Source of the DNA: Duganella phyllosphaerae
GTDB taxonomy: Bacteria > Pseudomonadota > Gammaproteobacteria > Burkholderiales > Burkholderiaceae_D
Assembly: GCF_001758785.1 (NCBI RefSeq)
Contig: NZ_LROM01000007.1
Span: 1 to 33,879 of the forward strand
Direction of reading: 5' to 3'
Length of the DNA stretch: 33,879 bases
Part shown: piece after piece, positions 21,654 to 29,928 of the stretch
How positions within the stretch are numbered: position 1 is the stretch's first letter
Layout of the letters: each line of letters opens with the position of its first letter
Made by a program: the position numbers and the translations under genes
Notes under the pieces: model-generated
What the model was told of the DNA's origin: nothing
Databases searched by the model: none
What the model saw: only the letters and a program-made list of their open reading frames with translations

Positions 21654-22973
21654 TTAATCCGCTAACCGAATCATACCCGCTGCCACCGTCTGGTGGGTTA
21701 CTTCATCGATCAGGATGAAAGCCCCGGTGGCGCGGATGTCGGCGTAGGCGTCGGCGGCCAGCGGCTGCTGCACCGTCAAGCCGATGCGCGCGATGTCGTT
21801 CAGTTTCAGGCCGTCGGCAGCGTGGCGCTGCTGGGTATTGATGTCCAGCAGCGACTCGATGGCCGTGATCTTGGCCGACGTCTGCCTGGTACCGTGCTTG
21901 ATCCAGTACTTGCGGCGCTGGTCCAGCGGCTCGTCCGACATCCAGCAAACATCGGCTTTCAAGGTCTTGAGCAGGGTGGCCGGTTGACTTGCGCCAGCCA
22001 GCAGGTCGCCGCGCGAAATGTCCAGGTACTCTTCCAGCAGCAGGGTGACCGACTGGCCCACCACCGCCGACTGGTGCGAGCCTTCCAGGGTGACGATATC
22101 CTTGACGGTGGCGCTCTGGCCCGAAGGCTGGACCACCAGCTTGTCGCCGACCGACACCTTGCCGGCTTCGATACGGCCCATGTAGCCGCGGAAGTCGTTC
22201 GCTTCATGGCCGTTGTGGCGCGCCACCAGCTGCACCGGGAAGCGGAACGGCGCGTCGTGCGATGCATCATCGACCGACAGCGATTCGAGCAATTCGATCA
22301 GGGTCGGGCCCTGGTACCACGCCAGCTTGTCGCTGCGATCGACCACGTTGTCGCCGGTGAGGGCGGACAGTGGAATCGGCGTCACGTCTTTCAGGCCCAG
22401 GGTGGCGGCGAATTCCTGGTAAGCCTTGACGATGCGGTCGTAGATGGCCTGGTCGTAATTCACCAGGTCCATCTTGTTGACGGCCACGATCACGTGCTCG
22501 ATCTGCAGCAGGTGGGCGATGGTCGAGTGGCGCTTGGTCTGGATCAGCAGATCCACACCGCCATCTTCGCGCAGTTTCACCTTCGACACATCGACCAGGA
22601 TGATCACCGCGTCGGCGGTGGAAGCGCCGGTGACCATGTTGCGGGTGTACTGCTCGTGGCCCGGCGTGTCGGCGATGATGAACTTGCGCTTGGGCGTGGC
22701 GAAGTAGCGGTAGGCCACGTCGATGGTGATGCCCTGTTCGCGCTCGGCTTCCAGGCCGTCGGTCAGCAGCGACAAATCGACCGCGTCGCCCACGGTGCGC
22801 TTGTGCTTGGAGCGCGACATCGCGTCGAGCTGGTCGGCGAAGATGCCCTTGCTGTCGAACAGCAGGCGGCCGATCAGGGTGCTCTTGCCGTCGTCGACGG
22901 AACCGGCGGTGATGAAGCGCAGCAGGCCGCGCTCCGACAGATGTTGAACAGTGTTGTCAGTCAGTGCATTCAT
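21654..22973 (-). CDS. cysN: Sulfate adenylyltransferase subunit 1 (GTPase)
   Basis: This is the regulatory GTPase of ATP sulfurylase; with CysD it makes adenosine 5'-phosphosulfate from sulfate and ATP. The 439-residue product has the translation-factor GTPase motifs: P-loop GSVDDGKS at 24-31, DTPGHEQYTRNM and NKMDLV. Two beta-barrel domains follow. There is no fused CysC (APS kinase) domain, which agrees with the APS-reducing route suggested by the neighbouring CysH. The ATG overlaps the cysD stop (TGATG), with AGGA upstream. Confidence 0.95.
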   Translation of the reverse strand: MNALTDNTVQHLSERGLLRFITAGSVDDGKSTLIGRLLFDSKGIFADQLDAMSRSKHKRTVGDAVDLSLLTDGLEAEREQGITIDVAYRYFATPKRKFIIADTPGHEQYTRNMVTGASTADAVIILVDVSKVKLREDGGVDLLIQTKRHSTIAHLLQIEHVIVAVNKMDLVNYDQAIYDRIVKAYQEFAATLGLKDVTPIPLSALTGDNVVDRSDKLAWYQGPTLIELLESLSVDDASHDAPFRFPVQLVARHNGHEANDFRGYMGRIEAGKVSVGDKLVVQPSGQSATVKDIVTLEGSHQSAVVGQSVTLLLEEYLDISRGDLLAGASQPATLLKTLKADVCWMSDEPLDQRRKYWIKHGTRQTSAKITAIESLLDINTQQRHAADGLKLNDIARIGLTVQQPLAADAYADIRATGAFILIDEVTHQTVAAGMIRLAD

Positions 22974-23905
22974 CAGAAGTATCCTGCTTTTTTACGTTTT
23001 TCCATCGATGCTTCGGAAGTCTGGTCGTCCATGCGGGTGGCACCGCGCTCGGTCACTTGGGTCACTGCCGTCTCGGCGATGATCGCGTCCACGGTGGCCG
23101 CGTCCGACGACACCGGGCAGGTGCACGAGATATCACCGACGGTGCGGAAACGCACCACTTGGGTTTGCACGGTTTCGCCTTCGCGCGGCGGCGTCAGGTC
23201 GGTCAGCGGCACCAGCAGGCCGTTGCGTGGAATCACCTGGCGTTCGTGGGCGAAGTAGATCGGCGGCAGTTCCAGTTTTTCGCGCGCGATGTATTGCCAC
23301 ACATCGAGCTCGGTCCAGTTCGAGATCGGGAACACGCGCATGTTCTCGCCCGGATGGACGCGGGTGTTATACAGGTCCCACAGTTCCGGGCGCTGCGACT
23401 TTGGATCCCACTGGCCGAATTCGTCGCGGAACGAGAAGATGCGTTCCTTGGCGCGGGCCTTTTCTTCATCGCGGCGCGCGCCGCCGATGCAGGCGTCGAA
23501 ACCGTGTTCGGCGATGGTCTCCAGCAGCGTGACCGCTTGCGCGGCGTTGCGCGAGTCCGTGGCCGGGTTGCGCAGGCGCACCGTGCCCTTTTTGATCGAT
23601 TCTTCGACCGAGCCGACGATCAGGCGTTCGCCCAGTTCGGCCACGCGCTTGTCGCGGAAGGTGATCACTTCCGGGAAGTTGTGGCCGGTATCGACGTGCA
23701 CTAGCGGGAACGGGAATTTGCCGGGGCGGAAAGCCTTCTCCGCGATGCGCAGCAAGACCACCGAGTCTTTACCGCCCGAGAACAGCAGGGCAGGGTTGGC
23801 GCATTCGGCCGCCACTTCGCGCATGATGTGGATCGCTTCCGATTCCAGGGCGTCGAGGTGGCGCGCATTGACATGCACGGCGTGGTTTTCAGCTAATGCG
23901 TTCAT
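22973..23905 (-). CDS. cysD: Sulfate adenylyltransferase subunit 2
   Basis: This is the catalytic subunit of ATP sulfurylase. The 310-residue product belongs to the PP-loop ATP pyrophosphatase family, with LFSGGKDS at 41-48 and the CysD blocks HVDTGHNFPEV, GGARRDEEKARAKER and FPISNWTELDVW. The C-terminus has the usual RKKAGYF tail. It ends in TGATG shared with cysN. The gap to cysH is 31 bases. Confidence 0.96.
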   Translation of the reverse strand: MNALAENHAVHVNARHLDALESEAIHIMREVAAECANPALLFSGGKDSVVLLRIAEKAFRPGKFPFPLVHVDTGHNFPEVITFRDKRVAELGERLIVGSVEESIKKGTVRLRNPATDSRNAAQAVTLLETIAEHGFDACIGGARRDEEKARAKERIFSFRDEFGQWDPKSQRPELWDLYNTRVHPGENMRVFPISNWTELDVWQYIAREKLELPPIYFAHERQVIPRNGLLVPLTDLTPPREGETVQTQVVRFRTVGDISCTCPVSSDAATVDAIIAETAVTQVTERGATRMDDQTSEASMEKRKKAGYF

Positions 23906-23936
23906 AGGTTCTTTCTTGTTCGGCGGCCGAAGGGAA

Positions 23937-24656
23937 TCAGGCTACCACGGATTTAATGCGTATCAGTTTGCCGTCCACCATGTGCAGGCCGCACTCCTTC
24001 GAGTCCGGGTTTTCCCACCACCAGCGGCCGGCGCGCACATCTTCGCCCGGCTGCACGGCGCGCGTGCACGGTGCGCAGCCAATCGATGGAAAGCCCTGGT
24101 CGTGCAGCGCGTTGTATGGCACGTTGTGCTCGCGGATGTAGTTCCACACGTCTTCCTCCGACCAGTCGGCCAGCGGATTGAACTTGACCATGCCGTGCGC
24201 CGTATCGTCTTCCTGCACGTGCAGCTCGGCGCGGGTGGTCGATTGGGCGCGGCGCTGTCCGGTGACCCAGGCCTTGTTGCCGGCCAGGGCGCGGCCCAGT
24301 GGTTCCACCTTGCGGATGCGGCAGCATTCGCGGCGCATCTCCACGCTGTCGTAAAAGGCGTTCAGGCCATTTTGCGCGACGTAGGCGTCGACCGCCTCGG
24401 GCTGGGGCTTGTACAGCGCGATCTCGTAGCCGTCGTAGTGGTCTTTGACCTTGCCCAGCATGTCCAGTGTTTCGGGATGCAGGCGGCCGGTTTCAAGCGA
24501 GAAGATGCCGATATCGAGTTTCGATTTCAGTATCAGGTCGGTCAGCACCATGTCTTCGGCGGCCAGGCTCGAGGCGAAAACCGCCGGGGAAAAATCGCTG
24601 GCGATGCGCGACAGCGTGGCGCTGCTGTCGGCAATCAGCTTGCTCAAATTATCCAT
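23937..24656 (-). CDS. cysH: Assimilatory adenylylsulfate (APS) reductase, 4Fe-4S type
   Basis: CysH reduces activated sulfate to sulfite. The 239-residue product carries two cysteine pairs, Cys111-Cys112 (ECCRIRKVEPL) and Cys194/Cys197 (GCAPC). In this family these bind a 4Fe-4S cluster and mark the APS-type rather than PAPS-type enzyme. The catalytic cysteine is Cys222 in ECGLH near the C-terminus. The absence of CysC in the cluster agrees with direct APS reduction. It starts 12 bases after the DUF934 gene, with only a weak ribosome binding site. Confidence 0.94.
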   Translation of the reverse strand: MDNLSKLIADSSATLSRIASDFSPAVFASSLAAEDMVLTDLILKSKLDIGIFSLETGRLHPETLDMLGKVKDHYDGYEIALYKPQPEAVDAYVAQNGLNAFYDSVEMRRECCRIRKVEPLGRALAGNKAWVTGQRRAQSTTRAELHVQEDDTAHGMVKFNPLADWSEEDVWNYIREHNVPYNALHDQGFPSIGCAPCTRAVQPGEDVRAGRWWWENPDSKECGLHMVDGKLIRIKSVVA

Positions 24657-24668
24657 GGGGTGGTCCAG

Positions 24669-25232
24669 TCAGGCGCCGGCGGCGAGGCGTGCGTGGCGGC
24701 GGAACAGCGGTACTTTCTGGTCCACGGACGCCTGGTAGGTTTCCGAAAAATCGGACAGACCCTTGAGCGCATCGTGCACGTCGCGGTCGGCGCGCACCAC
24801 GTAGGCATCGAAGCCCACGCGGCTCATCTGGAATAGCTGGTCGCGCAGCACGTCGCCAATCGCCCGCAGCTCGCCGGTCCAGCCCAGGCGCAGGCGCAGG
24901 TTGTACGCGATCGAGTAGCCACGGCCGTCGGTAAACTTGGGGAAGTCCACCGCCACCAGGGCAAACTGCGACAGGTCGTCCTTGATCGCTTCGGGACGCT
25001 CATCGCTGGCGATCCACACGCCGATTTCGCCAAGCGCAGCGCGCGCGGCCAGCAGTTCGCGCTGCACCAGCCATACCGCTTGCGGCACGATGATTTTGCC
25101 TTCGGGGACGGCGACGGTGGCCGGGTCGATGGCCGGTGCGCCTTCCACCGGTTCGGCCAGGCGCAACACCAGCCAGCTGTCTTCGACCACTTCGCGGCCC
25201 TTGATGATCAGGTTTTTAACAGCGTCAGACAT
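24669..25232 (-). CDS. DUF934 protein, sulfite-reduction partner
   Basis: This 187-residue DUF934 protein is a family found almost always beside cysI/cysH in proteobacteria. Its typical core is visible (FPKFTDGRGYSIAYNLRLRLGW, then GDVLRDQLFQMSRVGFDAYVV). The biochemical role is not settled; because no cysJ flavoprotein gene is present, a part in electron delivery to or assembly of CysI is a reasonable inference. The ATG at 25232 has a GAGAGG site six bases upstream, better than the ATG at 25238. It overlaps the end of cysI by eight bases. Confidence 0.88.
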   Translation of the reverse strand: MSDAVKNLIIKGREVVEDSWLVLRLAEPVEGAPAIDPATVAVPEGKIIVPQAVWLVQRELLAARAALGEIGVWIASDERPEAIKDDLSQFALVAVDFPKFTDGRGYSIAYNLRLRLGWTGELRAIGDVLRDQLFQMSRVGFDAYVVRADRDVHDALKGLSDFSETYQASVDQKVPLFRRHARLAAGA

Positions 25233-26919
25233 ATTCATCCTCTCCTACCAGACGACCACCTTTTTCGGCGATCGGCGTGGCGTACACAAATTGCTTGAAC
25301 GGGGCCACGCCCAGGCGCTGTGCGCAGTCGGCGAACGACTCGTCCTCGAAGCGCTCGCGCAGGTACACCTGCAACAGGCGGTCGATCACTTCCGGCATCT
25401 GCTGCGCCGAGAACGACGGGCCGATGATCTTGCCGATGGCAGCGTTGTTGCCCTGCGCGCCGCCGATCGACACCTGGTACCACTCGCTGCCATCTTTATC
25501 GACACCGAGCACGCCGATGGAGCCGACGTGGTGGTGGCCGCAAGCGTTGATGCAGCCCGAGATATTGAGTTCGATCTCGCCGATATCGTGCTGGAAGTCG
25601 ATATTCTCGAAGCGCTCGGCGATCGACGCGGCGATCGGCAGCGACTTGGCGTTGGCCAGCGAGCAGAAGTCGCCGCCGGGGCAGCAGATCATGTCGGTCA
25701 GCAGGCCGATATTCGGCGTGGCCAGCTGGTGCGCCTTGGCTTCCTGCCACAGCGCGTACAATTGCGACTGTTCCACGTCGGCCAGCACCACGTTCTGTTC
25801 GTGGGTCACACGCAGTTCGCCGAAGCTGTAACGGTCGGCCAGGTCGGCCATGAAGTCCATCTGCTCGGCGGTGGCGTCACCGGGCGGCACGCCCGGTTTT
25901 TTCAGCGACAGCACCACGGCCGCGTAGCCTGGTTGCTTGTGCGGCTTGACGTTGCGGTTCACCCAGTTGGCGAACGCTTTATTGCCATCCTGGGCGGCGA
26001 CGACGTCGCTGTCGTCGAGCTGTTTGTAAGCAGGCGGCTGGAAGTAGTCGATAATGCGCTGCATTTCTTCGACCGTCAGGGTCTCGGGACCGTCCTTGAG
26101 GTCTGCCCATTCTGCTTCGACCTGGCGCGCGAATTCTTCGGCGCCGATGGCCTTGAGCAGGATCTTGATGCGGGCCTTGTACTTGTTGTCGCGGCGGCCG
26201 TACTGGTTGTACACGCGCATCACGGCTTCGGTGTAAGTGAGCAGGTGCTGCCATGGCAGGAAGTCGCGGATCACGCTGCCGATGATCGGCGTGCGGCCCA
26301 TGCCGCCGCCGGCCATGAACTTGAAGCCGATTTCGCCGGCGTCGTTGCGCACCACGGTCAGGCCAATGTCATGGATGGCGATCGCCGCGCGGTCTTCCAC
26401 GGCGCCGTTGATGGCAACCTTGAACTTGCGCGGCAGGGCGATGAACTCGGGGTGGAACGTGGACCATTGGCGCAGCACTTCGGCGTAGGGACGCGGATCG
26501 ATGATCTCGTCGGCGGCAACGCCGGCATACGGGTCGGACGTGGTGTTGCGGATGCAGTTGCCCGACGTCTGGATCGCGTGCATTTCCACCGAGGCCAGGT
26601 CGGTCAGGATGTCCGGGGTCTGTTCCAGCTCCACCCAGTTGAACTGGATGTTCTGGCGCGTGGTGAAGTGGCCATAGCCGCGGTCGTACTTGCGGGCGAT
26701 ATGGGCGAACATGCGCATCTGCTTGGACGCCAGCAGGCCGTATGGCACGGCGATGCGCAGCATGTAGGCGTGGCGTTGCATGTACAAGCCGTTTTGCAGG
26801 CGCAGCGGCACGAACTCGGCTTCGGTCAGCTCATCGGCGAGGCGGCGGCGTACCTGGTCGCGGTACTGTGCAATGCGTTCGCGCACGATAAGATGGTCGT
26901 ATTGGTCGTATTGATACAT
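25225..26919 (-). CDS. cysI: Siroheme sulfite (or nitrite) reductase hemoprotein
   Basis: CysI reduces sulfite to sulfide by six electrons at a siroheme/4Fe-4S centre. The 564-residue product has the duplicated NiR/SiR half-domains. Cluster ligands are Cys413 and Cys419 (CCPGGDFC) and Cys456 and Cys460 (GCINAC), the standard C-X5-C and C-X3-C. TTRQNIQFNWVEL and GCRNT-like GNCIRNTTSDP lie in the first 130 residues. AGGAA precedes the ATG. The enzyme family also includes nitrite reductases; the surrounding cys genes favour sulfite. It is the first gene of the minus-strand operon. Confidence 0.94.
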   Translation of the reverse strand: MYQYDQYDHLIVRERIAQYRDQVRRRLADELTEAEFVPLRLQNGLYMQRHAYMLRIAVPYGLLASKQMRMFAHIARKYDRGYGHFTTRQNIQFNWVELEQTPDILTDLASVEMHAIQTSGNCIRNTTSDPYAGVAADEIIDPRPYAEVLRQWSTFHPEFIALPRKFKVAINGAVEDRAAIAIHDIGLTVVRNDAGEIGFKFMAGGGMGRTPIIGSVIRDFLPWQHLLTYTEAVMRVYNQYGRRDNKYKARIKILLKAIGAEEFARQVEAEWADLKDGPETLTVEEMQRIIDYFQPPAYKQLDDSDVVAAQDGNKAFANWVNRNVKPHKQPGYAAVVLSLKKPGVPPGDATAEQMDFMADLADRYSFGELRVTHEQNVVLADVEQSQLYALWQEAKAHQLATPNIGLLTDMICCPGGDFCSLANAKSLPIAASIAERFENIDFQHDIGEIELNISGCINACGHHHVGSIGVLGVDKDGSEWYQVSIGGAQGNNAAIGKIIGPSFSAQQMPEVIDRLLQVYLRERFEDESFADCAQRLGVAPFKQFVYATPIAEKGGRLVGEDEYV

Positions 26920-26953
26920 ATTGTTCCTGGTTGGTCGGCGACTAGAATCCCCA

Positions 26954-26999
26954 AAGTAGCTGCAATAGTAATAAACTTCAGCTTTATTCCAAACTACTT
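26954..26999. promoter_or_regulatory. Candidate CysB-type operator dyads in cysI-cysB gap
   Basis: AATAAA-N7-TTTATT (26970-26988) lies inside a wider inverted pair, AAGTAG at 26954-26959 and CTACTT at 26994-26999. The dyads sit in the 143-base gap between divergent cysI and the LysR gene, where the regulator is expected to bind. The match is by symmetry and position only. Confidence 0.5.
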
Positions 27000-27062
27000 A
27001 GTCTTTATTTGCTTATATAAGGATTGGGTATAAGTACGGACGTTAATTAAAGATCGGTCGAG

Positions 27063-28004
27063 ATGAACCTTCACCAACTGCGCTTCGTGCGCGAAGCTGT
27101 ACGCCAGAACTACAATCTGACCGACGCCGCCAAGGCGCTGTTTACCTCGCAACCAGGCGTGTCCAAGGCGATTATCGAGCTCGAAGAAGAGTTGGGGGTG
27201 GACATCTTTACCCGGCACGGCAAGCGCATCCGCGGCCTGACCGAGCCGGGGCGGCTGGTATTGTCGTCGGTGGAACTGATCATGCAGGAGATCGACAGTC
27301 TCAAGCGCATTGGCAAGGAATACGCGGCCCAGGACAGCGGCAGCTTTACCATCGCCACCACCCACACGCAGGCCCGCTACACCTTGCCGAAAGTGGTGCA
27401 GGCGTTCATGGTCAAGTTCCCCAAGGTGCGCTTATCGTTGCTTCAAGGTAATCCGCAGCAGATCGCCGAGATGGTCCAGCGCGACCAGGCCGACCTGGCG
27501 ATTGCCACCGAATCGATCGCCGGCATTAACGGTTTGATCACCTTGCCATGTTACCAATGGGAGCACGTGCTGGTGGTGGCGCCCGACCATCCGCTGCTGC
27601 GCTACAAGGAGGTAACGCTGGAAGAAATTGCAGCGTACCCGATCATCACCTATGATGGCGCCTTTGCCGGCCGCAGCAAGATCGATCACGCGTTTGCGCT
27701 GCGCGGCCTGAAGCTCGACGTGTTGCTCGAGGCGATAGACGCCGACGTCATCAAGACCTATGTGGAGTTGGGCATGGGCATCGGTATCATCGCGGGCATG
27801 GCCTTCGACGCCGAGCGCGACAAGAATCTGCGCGCGATTCCGGTAGGACACCTGTTTGGCATGAACGTCTCGCGCGTGGCCGTCAAGCAGGGCGCCTATC
27901 TGCGCAGCTATATATATACCTTTATCGAACTGCTGGCGCCCACGCTCAACCGCAAGCTGGTGGAGCAGGCCATGAGTGGCGATAAAGAGCACTACGAACT
28001 GTAA
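27063..28004 (+). CDS. cysB: CysB-type LysR transcriptional regulator
   Basis: This LysR-family regulator of 313 residues has an N-terminal winged helix-turn-helix (residues 1-60, MNLHQLRFVREAVRQNYNLTDA to GVSKAIIELEEELG). A sensor domain follows, starting ATTHTQARYTLP, the stretch that in CysB and Cbl binds acetylserine or sulfate-type ligands. It is divergent from the sulfate reduction operon and is the likely activator of it. Whether it is CysB or the closely related Cbl cannot be told from sequence alone. A methyltransferase gene follows after 17 bases. Confidence 0.93.
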   Translation: MNLHQLRFVREAVRQNYNLTDAAKALFTSQPGVSKAIIELEEELGVDIFTRHGKRIRGLTEPGRLVLSSVELIMQEIDSLKRIGKEYAAQDSGSFTIATTHTQARYTLPKVVQAFMVKFPKVRLSLLQGNPQQIAEMVQRDQADLAIATESIAGINGLITLPCYQWEHVLVVAPDHPLLRYKEVTLEEIAAYPIITYDGAFAGRSKIDHAFALRGLKLDVLLEAIDADVIKTYVELGMGIGIIAGMAFDAERDKNLRAIPVGHLFGMNVSRVAVKQGAYLRSYIYTFIELLAPTLNRKLVEQAMSGDKEHYEL

Positions 28005-28021
28005 AACGAGAAAGCACTCCC

Positions 28022-28675
28022 ATGATTACCAATCAGTTGGCACAATTTTATGCCGTTAACGCCGACAATTACGACCAGGTGTACGCCCAGGAAGAGCGCT
28101 TCGACGACCTCGACGACCTGCAGGAAATGGTTGCCGAGATGTTCGAAGGCCACAAGGTGCTGGAACTGGCCTGCGGCACCGCGTACTGGACCGACCTGAT
28201 CTCGGAGACCGCCGAGTCGGTCTACGCTACCGATCTGTTGCCGGAAATGATAGCCCTGGCCGAAACCCGTGGCCTCGACGAAGATGTGGTCACCTTCGGC
28301 ATCATGGATGCCTTCAACCTGCCTGACGGTCTGGAAGGCAAGTACACGGCCGTGTTTGCCGCCGGCTTGTGGAGCCACGTGCGCCGCGAAGACCAGGAAA
28401 AATACCTGAAAGAGCTGCGCACCAAGCTGGGCAAGGACGTGTTGCTGGTGTTGCTGGACGAAACCTATGTCGATGGCAATTCGATGGTGTTCGCCCGCAC
28501 GGATATGGAAGGCAATACCCACCAGATCCTCACCGCCGACGACGGCCAGCGTTACGAAATCATGAAGAACTACCTGACCGACAGCACGCTGCGCAAGCGT
28601 TTTGCCGCGTCCACCAAGCAGATTCGCATCGAGCGGCTCGAGTATTACTACCTGCTGAGCTGCCGCTTGAAGTAA
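28022..28675 (+). CDS. Class I SAM-dependent methyltransferase
   Basis: This product of 217 residues has a Rossmann-type SAM-binding core: motif I KVLELACGTAYWT at 45-57, the acidic loop end YATDLLPEM near 68-76, and a motif with DAFNLP. The substrate is unknown; the type is similar to many small-molecule methyltransferases. It lies 17 bases after the cysB-type gene and ahead of a good terminator, so it is probably cotranscribed with that regulator. Confidence 0.86.
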   Translation: MITNQLAQFYAVNADNYDQVYAQEERFDDLDDLQEMVAEMFEGHKVLELACGTAYWTDLISETAESVYATDLLPEMIALAETRGLDEDVVTFGIMDAFNLPDGLEGKYTAVFAAGLWSHVRREDQEKYLKELRTKLGKDVLLVLLDETYVDGNSMVFARTDMEGNTHQILTADDGQRYEIMKNYLTDSTLRKRFAASTKQIRIERLEYYYLLSCRLK

Positions 28676-28691
28676 GGTTTGTTGCCCTGAT

Positions 28692-28718
28692 AAAACAGCC
28701 GCCACGTGCGGCTGTTTT
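28692..28718 (+). terminator. Intrinsic terminator after methyltransferase
   Basis: An 11-base-pair perfect stem (28692-28702 with 28708-28718) has a CACGT loop and ends in TTTT. It lies 16 bases after the methyltransferase stop; the A tract on the other side makes it bidirectional in principle. Confidence 0.9.
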
Positions 28719-28839
28719 GCTTTGTGGCTCAGAAACAACAGCTTGGCGTTGTCACATTGTTGAAGTATTTGATAGGCATGATTCCGCCGGTACAAGCAAA
28801 TCGTGCAGCACTCTTTCAACCTTCAGTAGAGAACTTCAA

Positions 28840-29922
28840 GTGAAAAAACTTACTCTGGCAGCAATGATCATCGGCGGCTTCGCAGCCCAGGCCCAAGCGC
28901 AATCGAACGTCACCATCTACGGTCTGGTTGACGTCGGCATGGTTTCCGAGCGCGGTGGCGCAGCCGGCAGCGTGACCAAAGTGACCAGCGGTATCGGCGG
29001 CCAGTCGCGTCTGGGTTTCCGTGGTACCGAAGACCTGGGTAACGGCCTGTCGGCCATTTTCCAGCTGGAAGCCGGCATCAAGGTTGACGACGGTACCCTG
29101 GACAACACCAACAGCGCGCTGTTCAACCGCGCAGCCATGGTCGGCCTGAAAAGCAAGGACGCCGGCACCCTGACCATCGGTCGCCAGCAAACCATGTTGT
29201 ACAACGCGTTGAGCCAGGTCGCCGACCCGTTCGGCGCCGGTTACGCCGGTAGCGCCAAGAACCTGTTCCCAACCTCGGGCAACCTGACCCGCGTAAGCAA
29301 CTCGCTGGTGTACACCACCCCGACCTTCTCGGGCTTCACCATCGACGGCCAGTACGCCCTGGGCGAACAGGCTGGCAGCAGCGAAGCCGCCCGCCAGTTC
29401 GGCCTGGGCATGGCTTACTCGCAAGGTCCGCTGAATGTGCGCGTGGTGTACAACAACCGCAACAACGACACCGTCGCCAATGGCATCGTCACCGAGCGCG
29501 ACACCGGCAAGAACACCCTGGTGGCCATGAACTATGACTTCCAGGTGGTGAAGGCCTACGTTGCCTACGGCACCAACAAGGGCCTGAACAGCGCGCCGCT
29601 GCCAGTGGCCAATGCCTTCGCTTACCGCGTGGCCCCAACCGCCAGCCTCGATAGCGACAACATCCTGGTCGGCGCGCAGATCCCGGTCGGCGCTGGCACC
29701 ATCATGACGTCGTACACCCGCAAGAACGACAAGACCAACTTCAACCAGGACGCCGACCAGTTCGCCGTCGGTTACCTGTACGCGCTGTCCAAGCGTACCG
29801 GCGCCTACGCCAGCTACGCCAAGATCAAGAACAAGAACGGCGCCGGCTACACCGTGGGTAACAACAACGAGCCAGGCACCGGCGACAAGGCGTTCAACGT
29901 CGGCGTGCGTCACTCGTTCTAA
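28840..29922 (+). CDS. Gram-negative porin (betaproteobacterial type)
   Basis: This outer-membrane general porin has 360 residues. The signal peptide ends in AQAQ before SNVTIYGLVDVGM, the near-invariant first strand of Burkholderiales porins. GGQSRLGFRGTEDLGNGLSAIFQLE follows as the second and third strands, and the protein ends in a terminal Phe (VGVRHSF), the outer-membrane assembly signal. The start codon is GTG at 28840, with AGAGA upstream; the next in-frame ATG lies inside the signal peptide. It is preceded by the terminator at 28692-28718 and ends six bases from a convergent kinase gene. Confidence 0.94.
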   Translation: MKKLTLAAMIIGGFAAQAQAQSNVTIYGLVDVGMVSERGGAAGSVTKVTSGIGGQSRLGFRGTEDLGNGLSAIFQLEAGIKVDDGTLDNTNSALFNRAAMVGLKSKDAGTLTIGRQQTMLYNALSQVADPFGAGYAGSAKNLFPTSGNLTRVSNSLVYTTPTFSGFTIDGQYALGEQAGSSEAARQFGLGMAYSQGPLNVRVVYNNRNNDTVANGIVTERDTGKNTLVAMNYDFQVVKAYVAYGTNKGLNSAPLPVANAFAYRVAPTASLDSDNILVGAQIPVGAGTIMTSYTRKNDKTNFNQDADQFAVGYLYALSKRTGAYASYAKIKNKNGAGYTVGNNNEPGTGDKAFNVGVRHSF

Positions 29923-29928
29923 GCAGGT

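Noticed and set aside
28769..28782. FNR-like TTGAT-N4-ATGAT upstream of the porin
   Set aside because: The second half-site matches only three of five bases; too weak next to the perfect box at 31164.
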